DNA from: Aulosira sp. FACHB-615
GTDB taxonomy: Bacteria; Cyanobacteriota; Cyanobacteriia; Cyanobacteriales; Nostocaceae
Length of the DNA: 45,011 bases
Assembly: GCF_014698045.1 (NCBI RefSeq)
Contig: NZ_JACJSE010000040.1
Coordinates: 1-45,011 of the forward strand
Direction of reading: 5' to 3'
The position numbers and the translations under genes are program-made. The stretch's first letter is position 1. Every line of letters starts with the position of its first letter. Shown one piece after another: positions 16,736 to 24,660 of the stretch. Below the pieces are notes generated by a model. It saw only the letters and a program-made list of their open reading frames with translations, ran no database searches and was not told where the DNA came from.

Positions 16736-17821
16736 TTAAGCTACGGTTGCTGTTTGTCTTTCTAGTCGTTGGACTTCTTGACGCACCAAAGGAATTACAT
16801 CTCGACCATAGGCTAGAGCATCTTCCACAGGGTCAAAACCACGAATCAAGAGTGTTGTTACCCCAGCTTTGTAGTAATCAAATAATGATTCTGCTACTTG
16901 TTCTGGAGTTCCAACCAAGGCTGTAGTATTACCCCGCGCACCAGTCGCAGCTGCAATTGGTGTCCATAAACGCTTATCGTGAATTTCCCTTTCTTTGGCA
17001 AAATCCAGCAACCGCAAGGAACCCACAGCTTCAGGTACTGCCGGAGCCTGACCACGAATTTCATTAATCCGCGAGAGAATATAATGGGCTTTTTCCCAGG
17101 CTTTTGCTTCGGTTTCGCCCAAAATTGGACGCAAGGAAATACTGAAACGTAAATCTTTTCCTGGCGGTGCTGCGGCTTTGACTTCAGCAATGCGTTGTTT
17201 AATCGCGCCTATGGGTTCTCCCCAAAACGCATAAACATTACTGTGCTTTGCACCTACACCCACAGCTGCACCAGAAGCACCACCAAAATATATAGGAATA
17301 TGTGGTTGCTGTAAGGGTTTAACGTCCGAAAATGCGCCTTTGAATTGGTAAAACTCGCCTTCATAATCGAAGGGTTCTTGGCTTGTCCATACTCGTCGCA
17401 CAACATCAAGATATTCATCAGTTCGACGATAGCGAGTATCATGGTCAAGCCAGTCACCATCACGCTGTTGTTCAGCATCACTACCACCAGTAATGATATG
17501 TACGGCAACACGACCATGAGAAAAGTGATCTAATGTAGCTAATTTACGTGCGGCTAAAGAAGGAGACACAAAACCCGGTCTATGAGCCAGTAAAAACTTG
17601 AGTCGTTCTGTTGCAGCAGCCACATAACTAACAACGTTAAAACCATCTGGCCCTGTGGAACTATAACCAACTAGCACCCTGTCAAAGCCACCATCTTCAT
17701 GAACTTTGGCAAAGTTACGCACATAGTTTAAATCTATACTTCCCCCCGTAATTGATACGGTAGGACTATGTAACTCTGACGCATTTCGCGTACCAATCAT
17801 GCCAATAAATTCAACAGGCAT
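16736..17821 (-). CDS. LLM flavin monooxygenase, SsuD-like
   Basis: 361 residues of the bacterial luciferase-like TIM-barrel family. SsuD-type landmarks are present: GFDRVLVGYSSTGPDGF, FLLAHRPGFVSPSLAARK, GRVAVHIITGGSDAEQQRDGD and YRRTDEY. SsuD uses reduced FMN from a partner reductase (SsuE) and O2 to split alkanesulfonates into aldehyde and sulfite. No Cys and only two Met (residues 1 and 8). ATG start with GGAG about 12 bases upstream. It follows a sulfonate-binding lipoprotein by 76 bases and is followed by the thiol dioxygenase, which supports a complete sulfonate-use operon. No flavin reductase gene is nearby. Confidence 0.87.
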   Translation of the reverse strand: MPVEFIGMIGTRNASELHSPTVSITGGSIDLNYVRNFAKVHEDGGFDRVLVGYSSTGPDGFNVVSYVAAATERLKFLLAHRPGFVSPSLAARKLATLDHFSHGRVAVHIITGGSDAEQQRDGDWLDHDTRYRRTDEYLDVVRRVWTSQEPFDYEGEFYQFKGAFSDVKPLQQPHIPIYFGGASGAAVGVGAKHSNVYAFWGEPIGAIKQRIAEVKAAAPPGKDLRFSISLRPILGETEAKAWEKAHYILSRINEIRGQAPAVPEAVGSLRLLDFAKEREIHDKRLWTPIAAATGARGNTTALVGTPEQVAESLFDYYKAGVTTLLIRGFDPVEDALAYGRDVIPLVRQEVQRLERQTATVA

Positions 17822-17897
17822 AAATATCTTTACTCCAAGTTATTAATCATGAGTCAAAAATTCTTCTCCCTTCCCTTGTCTCTCTTTTCCCCCTACC

Positions 17898-18977
17898 TCA
17901 CCTAGAAGCAGTAGTTCCCAAGGGACACACAGATGCAGCAATATCTACTTTTTGGGGAATAATTTTTTGTTCTAATAACCAATCAGCCGTTTTTTGGAGA
18001 TTGGCGACATCTTCACTGTTGGGAAAGACGTAAGATTCAGGGCCGCGATTTTTAGTAACTTGTTTGGCTACTGCATCCGAAAGTTTTAATTCTTTAACTA
18101 AAAAATCTGATGCAGCATTAGTATTTTTATTTAGCCAATCACCATCTTCACTTAAAGCAGTCAGAGCAGCTTTAACTGCTACAGGATTTTCTTTGGCTGC
18201 ATCACCGCGCACAACCATAATGCCGTAGGTCGGTGCAGGGTGTGTCGTGGTAATTCTTCTGGCTTTATGTTCTAATTCCGCAATCGAAATATAAGGTTCC
18301 CAAACTGCCCAACCATCAACAGAGCCTTGATATAAAGCAGGCGCAGCGTCATTTGGTGATAGATAAACTCGCTGGACTTTTTCTTTGGGAATCTTTTCTT
18401 TTTCCAAAACTTTTAATAAGAGATATTCGCCTGCGCCACCTTGATTCACTGCTACTTTTTTACCGATTAAATCAGCAGGTTTGCGAATAGGAGAATCACC
18501 ACGAACTAAAATAGCACTGCCCAAAGAATCAGGACTCGGACGCTGCACAGAACCAATACAAAGAGGCTGTCCCGCCGCAATTCCAGAGATGGTCGGAATA
18601 TCACCACACCCGCCAATATCGGCTCGATTACCATTGAGAGAACTTAACAGCGTAGCACAACGGTCAAATGGGCCACTCCATTCAACTTTAATATTTTGTG
18701 CTGTTAACTGACGCTCTAACTCACCTCTTTGACGGGCTAGGGGAATAATGCCGCCTTTTTGGTAGCCCAAGCGAATGACATTGTTTTTCTCTGTTGTTTT
18801 GGTAGCAACAGTATTTGAATTTGAGGTTGTATCGGACTTAGCTGAGACATTTGTAGCTGTTTGTTGGCTGCAACTAGAAGCGATCAATCCTATCAAAGAA
18901 ACTGCGATCGCTAATATCTTACCAGTAGAATATTTTTTTGTATCCGCAAAGCGGTGGTCTTGGTCATTATTCACCAC
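17898..18977 (-). CDS. Aliphatic sulfonate-binding lipoprotein
   Basis: 359-residue SsuA-type SBP. The signal peptide ends with lipobox ...LIASSC. Landmarks are IRLGYQKGGIIPLARQRGELE, NRADIGGCGDIPTISGIAAG, IGKKVAVNQGGAGEYLLLKVL and DGWAVWEPY. The start is GTG at 18975-18977 with AAGGAG (18984-18989) six bases upstream. It begins the four-gene operon SBP-SsuD-like-thiol dioxygenase-aldolase. A 19-bp motif, one of three in the window, lies about 75-90 bases upstream. No transporter core is adjacent. Confidence 0.86.
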   Translation of the reverse strand: MVNNDQDHRFADTKKYSTGKILAIAVSLIGLIASSCSQQTATNVSAKSDTTSNSNTVATKTTEKNNVIRLGYQKGGIIPLARQRGELERQLTAQNIKVEWSGPFDRCATLLSSLNGNRADIGGCGDIPTISGIAAGQPLCIGSVQRPSPDSLGSAILVRGDSPIRKPADLIGKKVAVNQGGAGEYLLLKVLEKEKIPKEKVQRVYLSPNDAAPALYQGSVDGWAVWEPYISIAELEHKARRITTTHPAPTYGIMVVRGDAAKENPVAVKAALTALSEDGDWLNKNTNAASDFLVKELKLSDAVAKQVTKNRGPESYVFPNSEDVANLQKTADWLLEQKIIPQKVDIAASVCPLGTTASR

Positions 18978-19050
18978 AATTTACTCCTTGATGTCAATTT
19001 TTAGGAGTTTAAGCAGCCATATTGATGATGATAGCAACTTAAATACATTA

Positions 19051-19069
19051 AATCGACCGATTTACCGTA
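19051..19069 (+). promoter_or_regulatory. 19-bp sulfur-block motif, copy 1
   Basis: AATCGACCGATTTACCGTA, two direct ACCG half sites one helical turn or so apart (8 bases). It lies 74-92 bases upstream of the sulfonate-binding gene starting at 18977. Copies at 23933-23951 and 33622-33640 differ at few positions. A candidate operator; the binding protein is unknown. Confidence 0.5.
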
Positions 19070-19173
19070 TTTAATAAAAATCAGCATACCATCTTTCGAT
19101 AGACTGCCCAAACCAAATCAATATTTCTTTATCTCTGAACCAGAGAATAAAACCTTGGCATGAGACATTTTTG

Positions 19174-20022
19174 CTAAAAAACTGGTACAAGCCTACCCTT
19201 ATATTCCTGATTGATAAAATCTTTGACTTTAGGGTCAACGAGTAGCTTATTTAACTTTTGAATTTTGGCTTCATTTTCTCGACCCTGCAACGTCACGAAC
19301 GCCAGCGCATATTTTTTATCTTTGGCTGTTTCTTGACCCATAGAATTAGGTTCTATCCCTGCCAGCGCAACAGTTTGAGCCGAAGATACAATAAAATCTA
19401 CGTCATTAATGGCGCGGACTACTTGTACACCTTCAACTTCTTTGATTCGCAAGTTTTTGGGATTAGCAGCAATATCTCTTCGGGTAACAAATTGTGGAGC
19501 ATTTTCTTTTAACTTAATTAGACCATTTGCTGCTAATAATCGCAATCCTCGGTCGTTATTGATGACATCATTCGCAATTGTGACAGTTGCATTTTGCGGA
19601 ATTTCGCCGACGGATTTGAGATTTTTTGAGAAAAGACCAAGTGTGTTTAAATAAACTGTATTTAATGCTACTAAATTTATTTTCAATTCCTTCACAGCAT
19701 TATTCATAAATGGTCTGTGCTGAAAGAAATTGGCATCAATTACCTTATCTCTCAAAGCTGTGTTGGGTTGTATCCAGTCATTAAAGGTAACAACTTGAAT
19801 TTCTAAGCCTTCTGCTGCTGCTAGATTATTATTGACAAATTTCAAGATATCCTGAGAAACTACACCAGTTACGCCGACTTTAATTATTTCTTTTTGCTCT
19901 TTTTGGCTAATTGTCTGCGTAATATTATTAGATTCTTGGGTTGCTGGTTGGCTACAACTGGCAAATATTAAAGAAGCAGTTAGAGAACCTAAAGCTGTTA
20001 AGAAAAATCTGCGTGTATTCAT
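19174..20022 (-). CDS. metQ: MetQ-like (NLPA family) methionine-binding lipoprotein
   Basis: About 282 residues from the ATG at 20020-20022, which begins a twin-arginine-like lipoprotein signal (MNTRRFFLTALGS, lipobox ...FASC). MetQ landmarks include the DANFFQHRPFMNN ligand-loop region and VRAINDVDFIVSSAQT. MetQ proteins bind L- or D-methionine or its derivatives for the MetNI importer. It lies 284 bases after the metI-like gene, separated by interspersed repeats. It has diverged clearly from the three other MetQ-like proteins at 26029-29719, so it may have a different ligand. Confidence 0.83.
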   Translation of the reverse strand: MNTRRFFLTALGSLTASLIFASCSQPATQESNNITQTISQKEQKEIIKVGVTGVVSQDILKFVNNNLAAAEGLEIQVVTFNDWIQPNTALRDKVIDANFFQHRPFMNNAVKELKINLVALNTVYLNTLGLFSKNLKSVGEIPQNATVTIANDVINNDRGLRLLAANGLIKLKENAPQFVTRRDIAANPKNLRIKEVEGVQVVRAINDVDFIVSSAQTVALAGIEPNSMGQETAKDKKYALAFVTLQGRENEAKIQKLNKLLVDPKVKDFINQEYKGRLVPVF

Positions 20023-20057
20023 AAAAATTTTAATTAAGAAGGATGATGGAAATTTCT

Positions 20058-20275
20058 TATACCAATTCTGTGTGAAGTTGCGATTAATAAGAAACGAACC
20101 GCAAAGAGCGCAAAGTACACGAAGAGAAGAAAAGAAGAAGAGAGGGTTTGGTACAGTTTTGCAAAGAAATGGTTTTACAGTTTTTGAGCATTGCATAAAT
20201 ACGGAATGAAATCATAAAATTCCACTTTTAAAACTCTTACTCTTTGCGTCTTTGCGCCTTTGCGCGAAAAAAATT
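20058..20275. repeat. Interspersed ACGAACCGC... repeat and relatives
   Basis: TTATACCAATTCTGTGTGAAG followed by AACGAACCGCAAAGAGCGCAAAG matches a second copy at about 42703-42780. A reverse-oriented CTTTGCGTCTTTGCGCCTTTG lies at about 20243. Such blocks are spread through Nostocales intergenic DNA; if read as protein they give meaningless N-terminal extensions. Confidence 0.65.
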
Positions 20276-20306
20276 CATCCCCATAATCAGCAATGCCGGT
20301 TTTTGT

Positions 20307-20963
20307 TTAGCGTTTTCGCATACGTTGAGCAATTAAATCACCTAAGAATTGAATAATTTGCACCAATGCAATTAAAACCACAATGGTAGAAAACATTACC
20401 CCTACATCAAAGCGTTGGTAGCCGTATTGAATGGCTAAATTCCCTAATCCACCACCACCTACAGCCCCAGCCATAGCGGAGGAGTTAAGTAAACTCACGA
20501 TTAAAATTGTCATCCCTAATATCAGTGATGGAAAGGCTTCAGGAATCAAGACTTTGAGAACGATTTGCCAATAATTGCATCCCATTGCTTGGGCGGCTTC
20601 GATGAGTCCCTTATCAACTTCTAAAATGCTGGTTTCTGCAATGCGTCCAAAAAATGGGATGGCGGCGAGGGTAAGGGGGACTAAGGCGGCGGTGCTACCG
20701 ATGGAAGTACCAACAATTAAGCGGGTGAGTGGTGTTAAAACGACAAGCAGAATAATAAACGGAAATGACCGTCCCGTATTCACGATCGCACCTAAAACTT
20801 TATGCAATTTGGGAAAGTCTAATAAGTTACCAGGGCCAGTCATTACCAACAATAAGCCCAAGGGCAAGCCTAAAAAGATTGCAACTAGGGCAGATATCCC
20901 AACCATGTAAAAAGTTTCGGTGGTAGCTTGTAATAAGCTTTGTAGTAGTTCTTGTCCTTGCAT
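20307..20963 (-). CDS. metI: Methionine-type ABC permease
   Basis: 218 residues with five or so membrane segments and the MetI coupling region EVDKGLIEAAQAMGCNYWQIVLKVLIPEAFPSL, the usual EAA loop. It would form the homodimeric pore for methionine or a related sulfur compound. The partner ATPase (metN) lies 6 kb away at 26898, separated by monooxygenase genes, an unusual split of a normally compact metNIQ operon. It follows the LLM monooxygenase at 20994 by 30 bases, so the two are probably co-transcribed; that gap carries a GGGTGTAAGGGT repeat. Confidence 0.87.
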   Translation of the reverse strand: MQGQELLQSLLQATTETFYMVGISALVAIFLGLPLGLLLVMTGPGNLLDFPKLHKVLGAIVNTGRSFPFIILLVVLTPLTRLIVGTSIGSTAALVPLTLAAIPFFGRIAETSILEVDKGLIEAAQAMGCNYWQIVLKVLIPEAFPSLILGMTILIVSLLNSSAMAGAVGGGGLGNLAIQYGYQRFDVGVMFSTIVVLIALVQIIQFLGDLIAQRMRKR

Positions 20964-20993
20964 CTTTTCGGAAGGGTGTAAGGGTTTAGGGTT

Positions 20994-22214
20994 TTAAAGT
21001 CTTAAACCAGCTTGTTTTAGCAGTGGTAGAACGCGCTTACCGAATAAATCTAAATCAGGCTCGAAATCGTAGAAGGCTATCTGGAAACCATCAACACCAG
21101 CTTTATTGAGTTGCACAAGTTGTTCGGTGATTTGTTCTGGCGAACCAATGAGTTGCACATTACCACCGATCGCACTGCCAACGCTATGACGCAGATTTCC
21201 TTTTTTATGCCCTCTCCAAGCGTGGGCATCGCTGCTAACAAGGGAACGTCCCGCAATTGATTCATGATCAGCCTGGTCAACAATGGCTTGGGCATATTCT
21301 TCTGCCTCTTTTTCTGTTTCTCGCAAAACAATCAACGGATTTAGCAGCGTGCGGACTTGTCTACCTTGGGCGATCGCAGATTGTTTCACCCGTTCTGTAT
21401 GGGCGGGTAAGGATGACAAAGCACTGTCTATATCTCCGCCAGCCGGACTGGTGATAAACACAATATCAGAATGACGACCTGCAAACTCAATACCCGCATC
21501 TGAACCAGTGGCGTTAACTAAAACAGGACGACCATAAAGCGGACGAGGGCTAATGTAAGCATCTTTGAATTGCCAAGAGCTTTTTTGACTCTGGTAAGAA
21601 AAGTTCTCGGTTTCTGACCAAAGTCTCTTTAAGACAGTGACAAATTCATCAGCCATTTCATAGCGGCGATCGTGTTCGATTTGACTCCAACCGAACAATT
21701 CATGTTCATAAGCCCGATGTCCGGTGACAACGTTAATTCCCCAACGACCTTTGGAAATGTGGTCTAATGTCGCCCCAAATTTAGCTAAATGAATGGGATG
21801 CCAAGGCCCATAAAGAACGTGAATGGTAGAAATTAAGAGAATCCGCGAAGTCATTCCCGCCAGAGAAGCTGTTGCAATGAAAGCATCTAAACCAGCTTCC
21901 GTGCGAGTCGGCCCCTGTCCACCCTTGGGTTGCCATGTGGAATAACCAAAAACGAGGTCAAATCCCAATTCCTCAGCCTTTTGGGTCAATTTGGCATTGT
22001 AGTCAAACGACCAATCGGTAGTCCGAGGTAAATATGATGAACTCCAGCCACCGTGATGAATTGGTAAGAATAACCCTAGTAATACAGGCTGTTTGAGAGC
22101 TTGAGATAATGGACTATCAGGATAGTCTGTGGGAGAGGCGTAGACGCAAAGCGGCTTGTCGCCAGACATCGCTTTTATCTCCGTTCTGACAGCAGTAGTA
22201 TCAATTACGCTCAT
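20994..22214 (-). CDS. LLM flavin monooxygenase, SfnG-like, with repeat-derived N-terminus
   Basis: 406 residues. The TIM-barrel core begins about residue 43 (VLLGLFLPIHHGGWSSSY) and contains RTTDWSFDYNAKLTQKAEELGF, ISKGRWGINVVTGHRAYEHE and EHDRRYEMADEF, closest in pattern to dimethylsulfone/alkanesulfonate monooxygenases such as SfnG. It should use reduced FMN and O2 to release sulfite or methanesulfinate. Residues 15-30 or so (AMSGDKPLCVYASPT) are encoded by a GCGATGTCTGGCGAC...CTACGCCTCTCCC interspersed repeat, and the protein's only Cys lies there. The core has three Met. No later start codon is usable, so the repeat-derived peptide is translated. Confidence 0.82.
   Translation of the reverse strand: MSVIDTTAVRTEIKAMSGDKPLCVYASPTDYPDSPLSQALKQPVLLGLFLPIHHGGWSSSYLPRTTDWSFDYNAKLTQKAEELGFDLVFGYSTWQPKGGQGPTRTEAGLDAFIATASLAGMTSRILLISTIHVLYGPWHPIHLAKFGATLDHISKGRWGINVVTGHRAYEHELFGWSQIEHDRRYEMADEFVTVLKRLWSETENFSYQSQKSSWQFKDAYISPRPLYGRPVLVNATGSDAGIEFAGRHSDIVFITSPAGGDIDSALSSLPAHTERVKQSAIAQGRQVRTLLNPLIVLRETEKEAEEYAQAIVDQADHESIAGRSLVSSDAHAWRGHKKGNLRHSVGSAIGGNVQLIGSPEQITEQLVQLNKAGVDGFQIAFYDFEPDLDLFGKRVLPLLKQAGLRL
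22131..22172. repeat. Interspersed repeat inside a coding sequence
   Basis: GGGAGAGGCGTAGACGCAAA and GCGGCTTGTCGCCAGACATC are typical of a Nostocales intergenic repeat, but here they fall within the N-terminal codons of the LLM gene at 20994-22214 without breaking its frame. Confidence 0.55.
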
Positions 22215-22290
22215 AGAATGGTTAAATCGTTTTAAAATTTCTCTCTTTGTAGGCTAGGACGTACACACAAGTTATCGAAGTTCAACCACA

Positions 22291-22416
22291 TCCCGCCTAG
22301 AACTAAAGTTCCAGGCTCATAGCCAAAGTCCACTCAAGTGGACTAGAAGACATTTTTAGTTGAGTCATCTTCAGATGACTTGCGCTATGAGACTCGGAAT
22401 TCATTCCGAGGCGGGA
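22291..22416. repeat. 126-bp nested-hairpin element
   Basis: Outer ends TCCCGCCT and AGGCGGGA are inverted, as are CTCATAGC and GCTATGAG further in. Inside lie three compact hairpins: GTCCACT-CA-AGTGGAC (22328-22343), AGTCATCT-TC-AGATGACT (22363-22380) and CTCGGAAT-TC-ATTCCGAG (22393-22410). The whole can fold as a branched cruciform. It lies between the LLM gene start and the SfnB/DszC-like gene's 3' end, and is probably a dispersed non-coding element. Confidence 0.7.
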
Positions 22417-22441
22417 CAGATGCACTACACGAATATTTGTA

Positions 22442-22485
22442 TGTACACCGTAGCCCTACACCCTTAAACCCCTACACCCCTAAAA
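22442..22485. repeat. CCCTACACCCTTAAACCC-type tandem repeat
   Basis: Short C/T/A heptamer-like units; the TAG stop of the gene that ends at 22480 lies within the last unit. Confidence 0.6.
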
Positions 22486-23718
22486 GAATCCTCTCTGCGG
22501 TAATGGCGTACCGTTTATCTCATAGTCTCCAATCGCACGAGCCTTAAAGTGATTGGGATTATGTGAGGATAAAGTACGGGCATTGCGCCAGTGACGGTCA
22601 AAGTTTGAGCTTTTCTTGGTTGTCGAAGCTCCGCCAACTTCAAATAGTAAGGTGGCTGAACGTAAAGCTAAATCATCAACAATTAATTTGGCTTTGGCTG
22701 CATTCAAAGAAGTTTCTAACGCTACAGCCGTCTCTGTTTCTTCACCTTGGGCTTTAGCCGCAGGCAGGCGATCGAGTCCATCGGCGGCGGCTAAAACGAT
22801 CGCTTCTGCTGCAAAGGCATTAGCCGCAATTTGTCCGACGGTTTGCTGTAAGATGGGGTCTTCTGCTGCTTGCTCGGATACAGCATGGTAAAAAGTCCGA
22901 GGACGTTTATGAATGAGGTTTGTGGCATCACGCAGCACGCTACGAATAATGCCAGCGTTGATAGCAGTCAAAAATAATTGCGGGATGATATTGTATGGCA
23001 AATTGTCTTTGTCTGTGTCCGTCTCAAAAAATACTTCACTTCTCTCAACACTTACATTAGTAAAGTTAGTTGTTCCTGTGCCTGTAAGCCTTTGACCAAA
23101 TCCATCCCAATCATCTATAAGCTCAATGCCATCGCGGTTTGTCGGGATAAGAATAAACGCCGTGGTGTCATCTGGTACTAGTACCCGCACAAAAATCAAG
23201 TCTGCATAAAGGCTGCCAGTGCTGTAATACTTCGTGCCATTCAGACGATAACCGTCGCCATCGGGTGTTAATTTTGTATTCACAACTTGACCACCGCCAG
23301 CCCGTTTAACTTCTAATTCGGTGGAAGCGAGGCCAATAATTGCCCCATCAACTACTTCCTTTAGCCAGCGACGATTTCTTTCGGTGCGTTCTGAGCGCAA
23401 AATTCGCTCTGTGACAGAAAAATGATTCCGCACAATGTGAGCCACGTTCGGGTCAGCATCGCCTAACTTAATCACCACCTCGAATAATTCCCGCGCAGTG
23501 CTACCACCGCCACCTTCAGCAACGGGGATTCGCAATGCACCCAACCGAGAACGCCGGATTAATTCAACCACATCAAACGGTAGGATGCGATCGCGATCGC
23601 GTTCACTTGCTCCCAGAGCTATATGATCAAACAACTGCTGGAGTTCCGGCGAGTTAGTTCTGACTGGAGCCGAAAACTGGATTGTTGTATCTGCAACTTT
23701 TTCTAGACTTTTAATCAT
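22480..23718 (-). CDS. SfnB/DszC-like flavin monooxygenase (acyl-CoA dehydrogenase fold)
   Basis: 412 residues from the ATG at 23716-23718, chosen because GGAG (23728-23731) is 9 bases upstream; a start 48 bases earlier lacks this. Landmarks: IPVAEGGGGSTARELFEVV, LNGTKYYSTGSLYAD, GFGQRLTGTGTTNF, and the C-terminal HWRNARTLSSHNPNHFKAR, which is typical of DszC/SfnB monooxygenases rather than dehydrogenases. They oxidise sulfur or C-S compounds with reduced FMN. No Cys and no Met except the initiator. One copy of the 19-bp motif lies about 215 bases upstream. Probably partner of the LLM enzymes on either side. Confidence 0.85.
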   Translation of the reverse strand: MIKSLEKVADTTIQFSAPVRTNSPELQQLFDHIALGASERDRDRILPFDVVELIRRSRLGALRIPVAEGGGGSTARELFEVVIKLGDADPNVAHIVRNHFSVTERILRSERTERNRRWLKEVVDGAIIGLASTELEVKRAGGGQVVNTKLTPDGDGYRLNGTKYYSTGSLYADLIFVRVLVPDDTTAFILIPTNRDGIELIDDWDGFGQRLTGTGTTNFTNVSVERSEVFFETDTDKDNLPYNIIPQLFLTAINAGIIRSVLRDATNLIHKRPRTFYHAVSEQAAEDPILQQTVGQIAANAFAAEAIVLAAADGLDRLPAAKAQGEETETAVALETSLNAAKAKLIVDDLALRSATLLFEVGGASTTKKSSNFDRHWRNARTLSSHNPNHFKARAIGDYEINGTPLPQRGFF

Positions 23719-23932
23719 TATTTTTATCTCCGATGTAGAAAATTTATGTTGGCGAGTTGTAAGCAACTAGTACAGGTCGGCGGAAATAAACTTTCATCGC
23801 CCTTTTGTTGATTCGCCTAGCCTGAATCCCCCGCAGCTATATATGGAGAGAATGTCAAGAACGCTTCTATATCTGCGGCGATTACCTCTGGTAACAAATT
23901 TAAGTTAAGCTAAACACCAACAAAGAACTAAA

Positions 23933-23951
23933 AATCTACCAAGATACCGTA
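23933..23951 (+). promoter_or_regulatory. 19-bp sulfur-block motif, copy 2
   Basis: AATCTACCAAGATACCGTA. It differs from the copies at 19051 and 33622 mainly in the spacer between the two ACC half sites. It lies upstream of the SfnB/DszC-like gene starting at 23718 and just after the 3' end of the YfcF-like gene. Confidence 0.45.
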
Positions 23952-23992
23952 GATTAATAATCCTAAATTTTCCCTAAGTTGTCAATCTTTTA

Positions 23993-24628
23993 TCAGCCCA
24001 AGGGCTGGCGTTGCTGATTGACCCACAACTGAACAGATGGCCGTTGCCATTGATGTTTAGCGTATGTCACCAAATTCTCTGGTACTGGGTCGCCATTCAA
24101 AATTAGGCGATGAAGTATGAGTGCGAGGTCAACATCGGCGATAGACCACTGACCAAAGAGGTTTTCCGTATTGGCAGATAGTAGTAAATCGGCGGCGAAG
24201 AACAATTTCTCGGCGGCTGTTTGCGCCTTTTGTGATAGAGGTGGCTTTGTTACCCCGGAGAATATCACTTCAGTAGGACGCTCTTGTTTGATAGGTGTGA
24301 GATCGCTGCGGAGCCACGCTTGCACCTGACGCGCTCTGGCCCGATTCTGTGGTTCTGTTGGGTATAACGGAGTACCAGGAAAAACTTCATCAATATATTC
24401 TGCGATCGCCGAAGACTCCGACAATGAGAATCCATCGTGAATTAAGGTCGGTACGCGGCTCGTCAAAGACTTAGTGGCAAAGCCTGGTTCATGCTGGGCT
24501 TTGGCTGCAAGGTCAATGGTCTGGATGTCGAATGACAGTCCTTTTTCATGCAGAGACACGAATGCCGACAGTGCATAAGGGCTGAGGTACTGAGTATCGA
24601 CATAGAGAAGGATAGATGTGGATGACAA
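23993..24628 (-). CDS. yfcF: YfcF-like glutathione S-transferase
   Basis: 211 residues closely resembling E. coli YfcF in pattern: LLYVDTQYLSPYALSAFVSL with candidate catalytic Ser16, SRVPTLIHDGFSLSESSAIA for glutathione binding, RARARQVQAWLRSDLTPI and the C-terminal WSIADVDLALILHRL. GSTs of this type add or remove glutathione, or have peroxidase activity. Here a role in handling glutathionylated organosulfur compounds is possible. The start is TTG at 24626-24628 with AGGAG (24635-24639) six bases upstream. No Cys and only the initiator Met. It lies 32 bases after the DszA-like gene in the same operon. Confidence 0.85.
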   Translation of the reverse strand: MSSTSILLYVDTQYLSPYALSAFVSLHEKGLSFDIQTIDLAAKAQHEPGFATKSLTSRVPTLIHDGFSLSESSAIAEYIDEVFPGTPLYPTEPQNRARARQVQAWLRSDLTPIKQERPTEVIFSGVTKPPLSQKAQTAAEKLFFAADLLLSANTENLFGQWSIADVDLALILHRLILNGDPVPENLVTYAKHQWQRPSVQLWVNQQRQPLG

Positions 24629-24660
24629 GGTTTTCTCCTGTGAGGACTGTTGATTACTAA

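Noticed and set aside
20023..20196. N-terminal extension of the MetQ-like gene at 19174
   Set aside because: The extra residues come from the ACGAACCGC repeat; the ATG at 20022 gives a proper lipoprotein signal.
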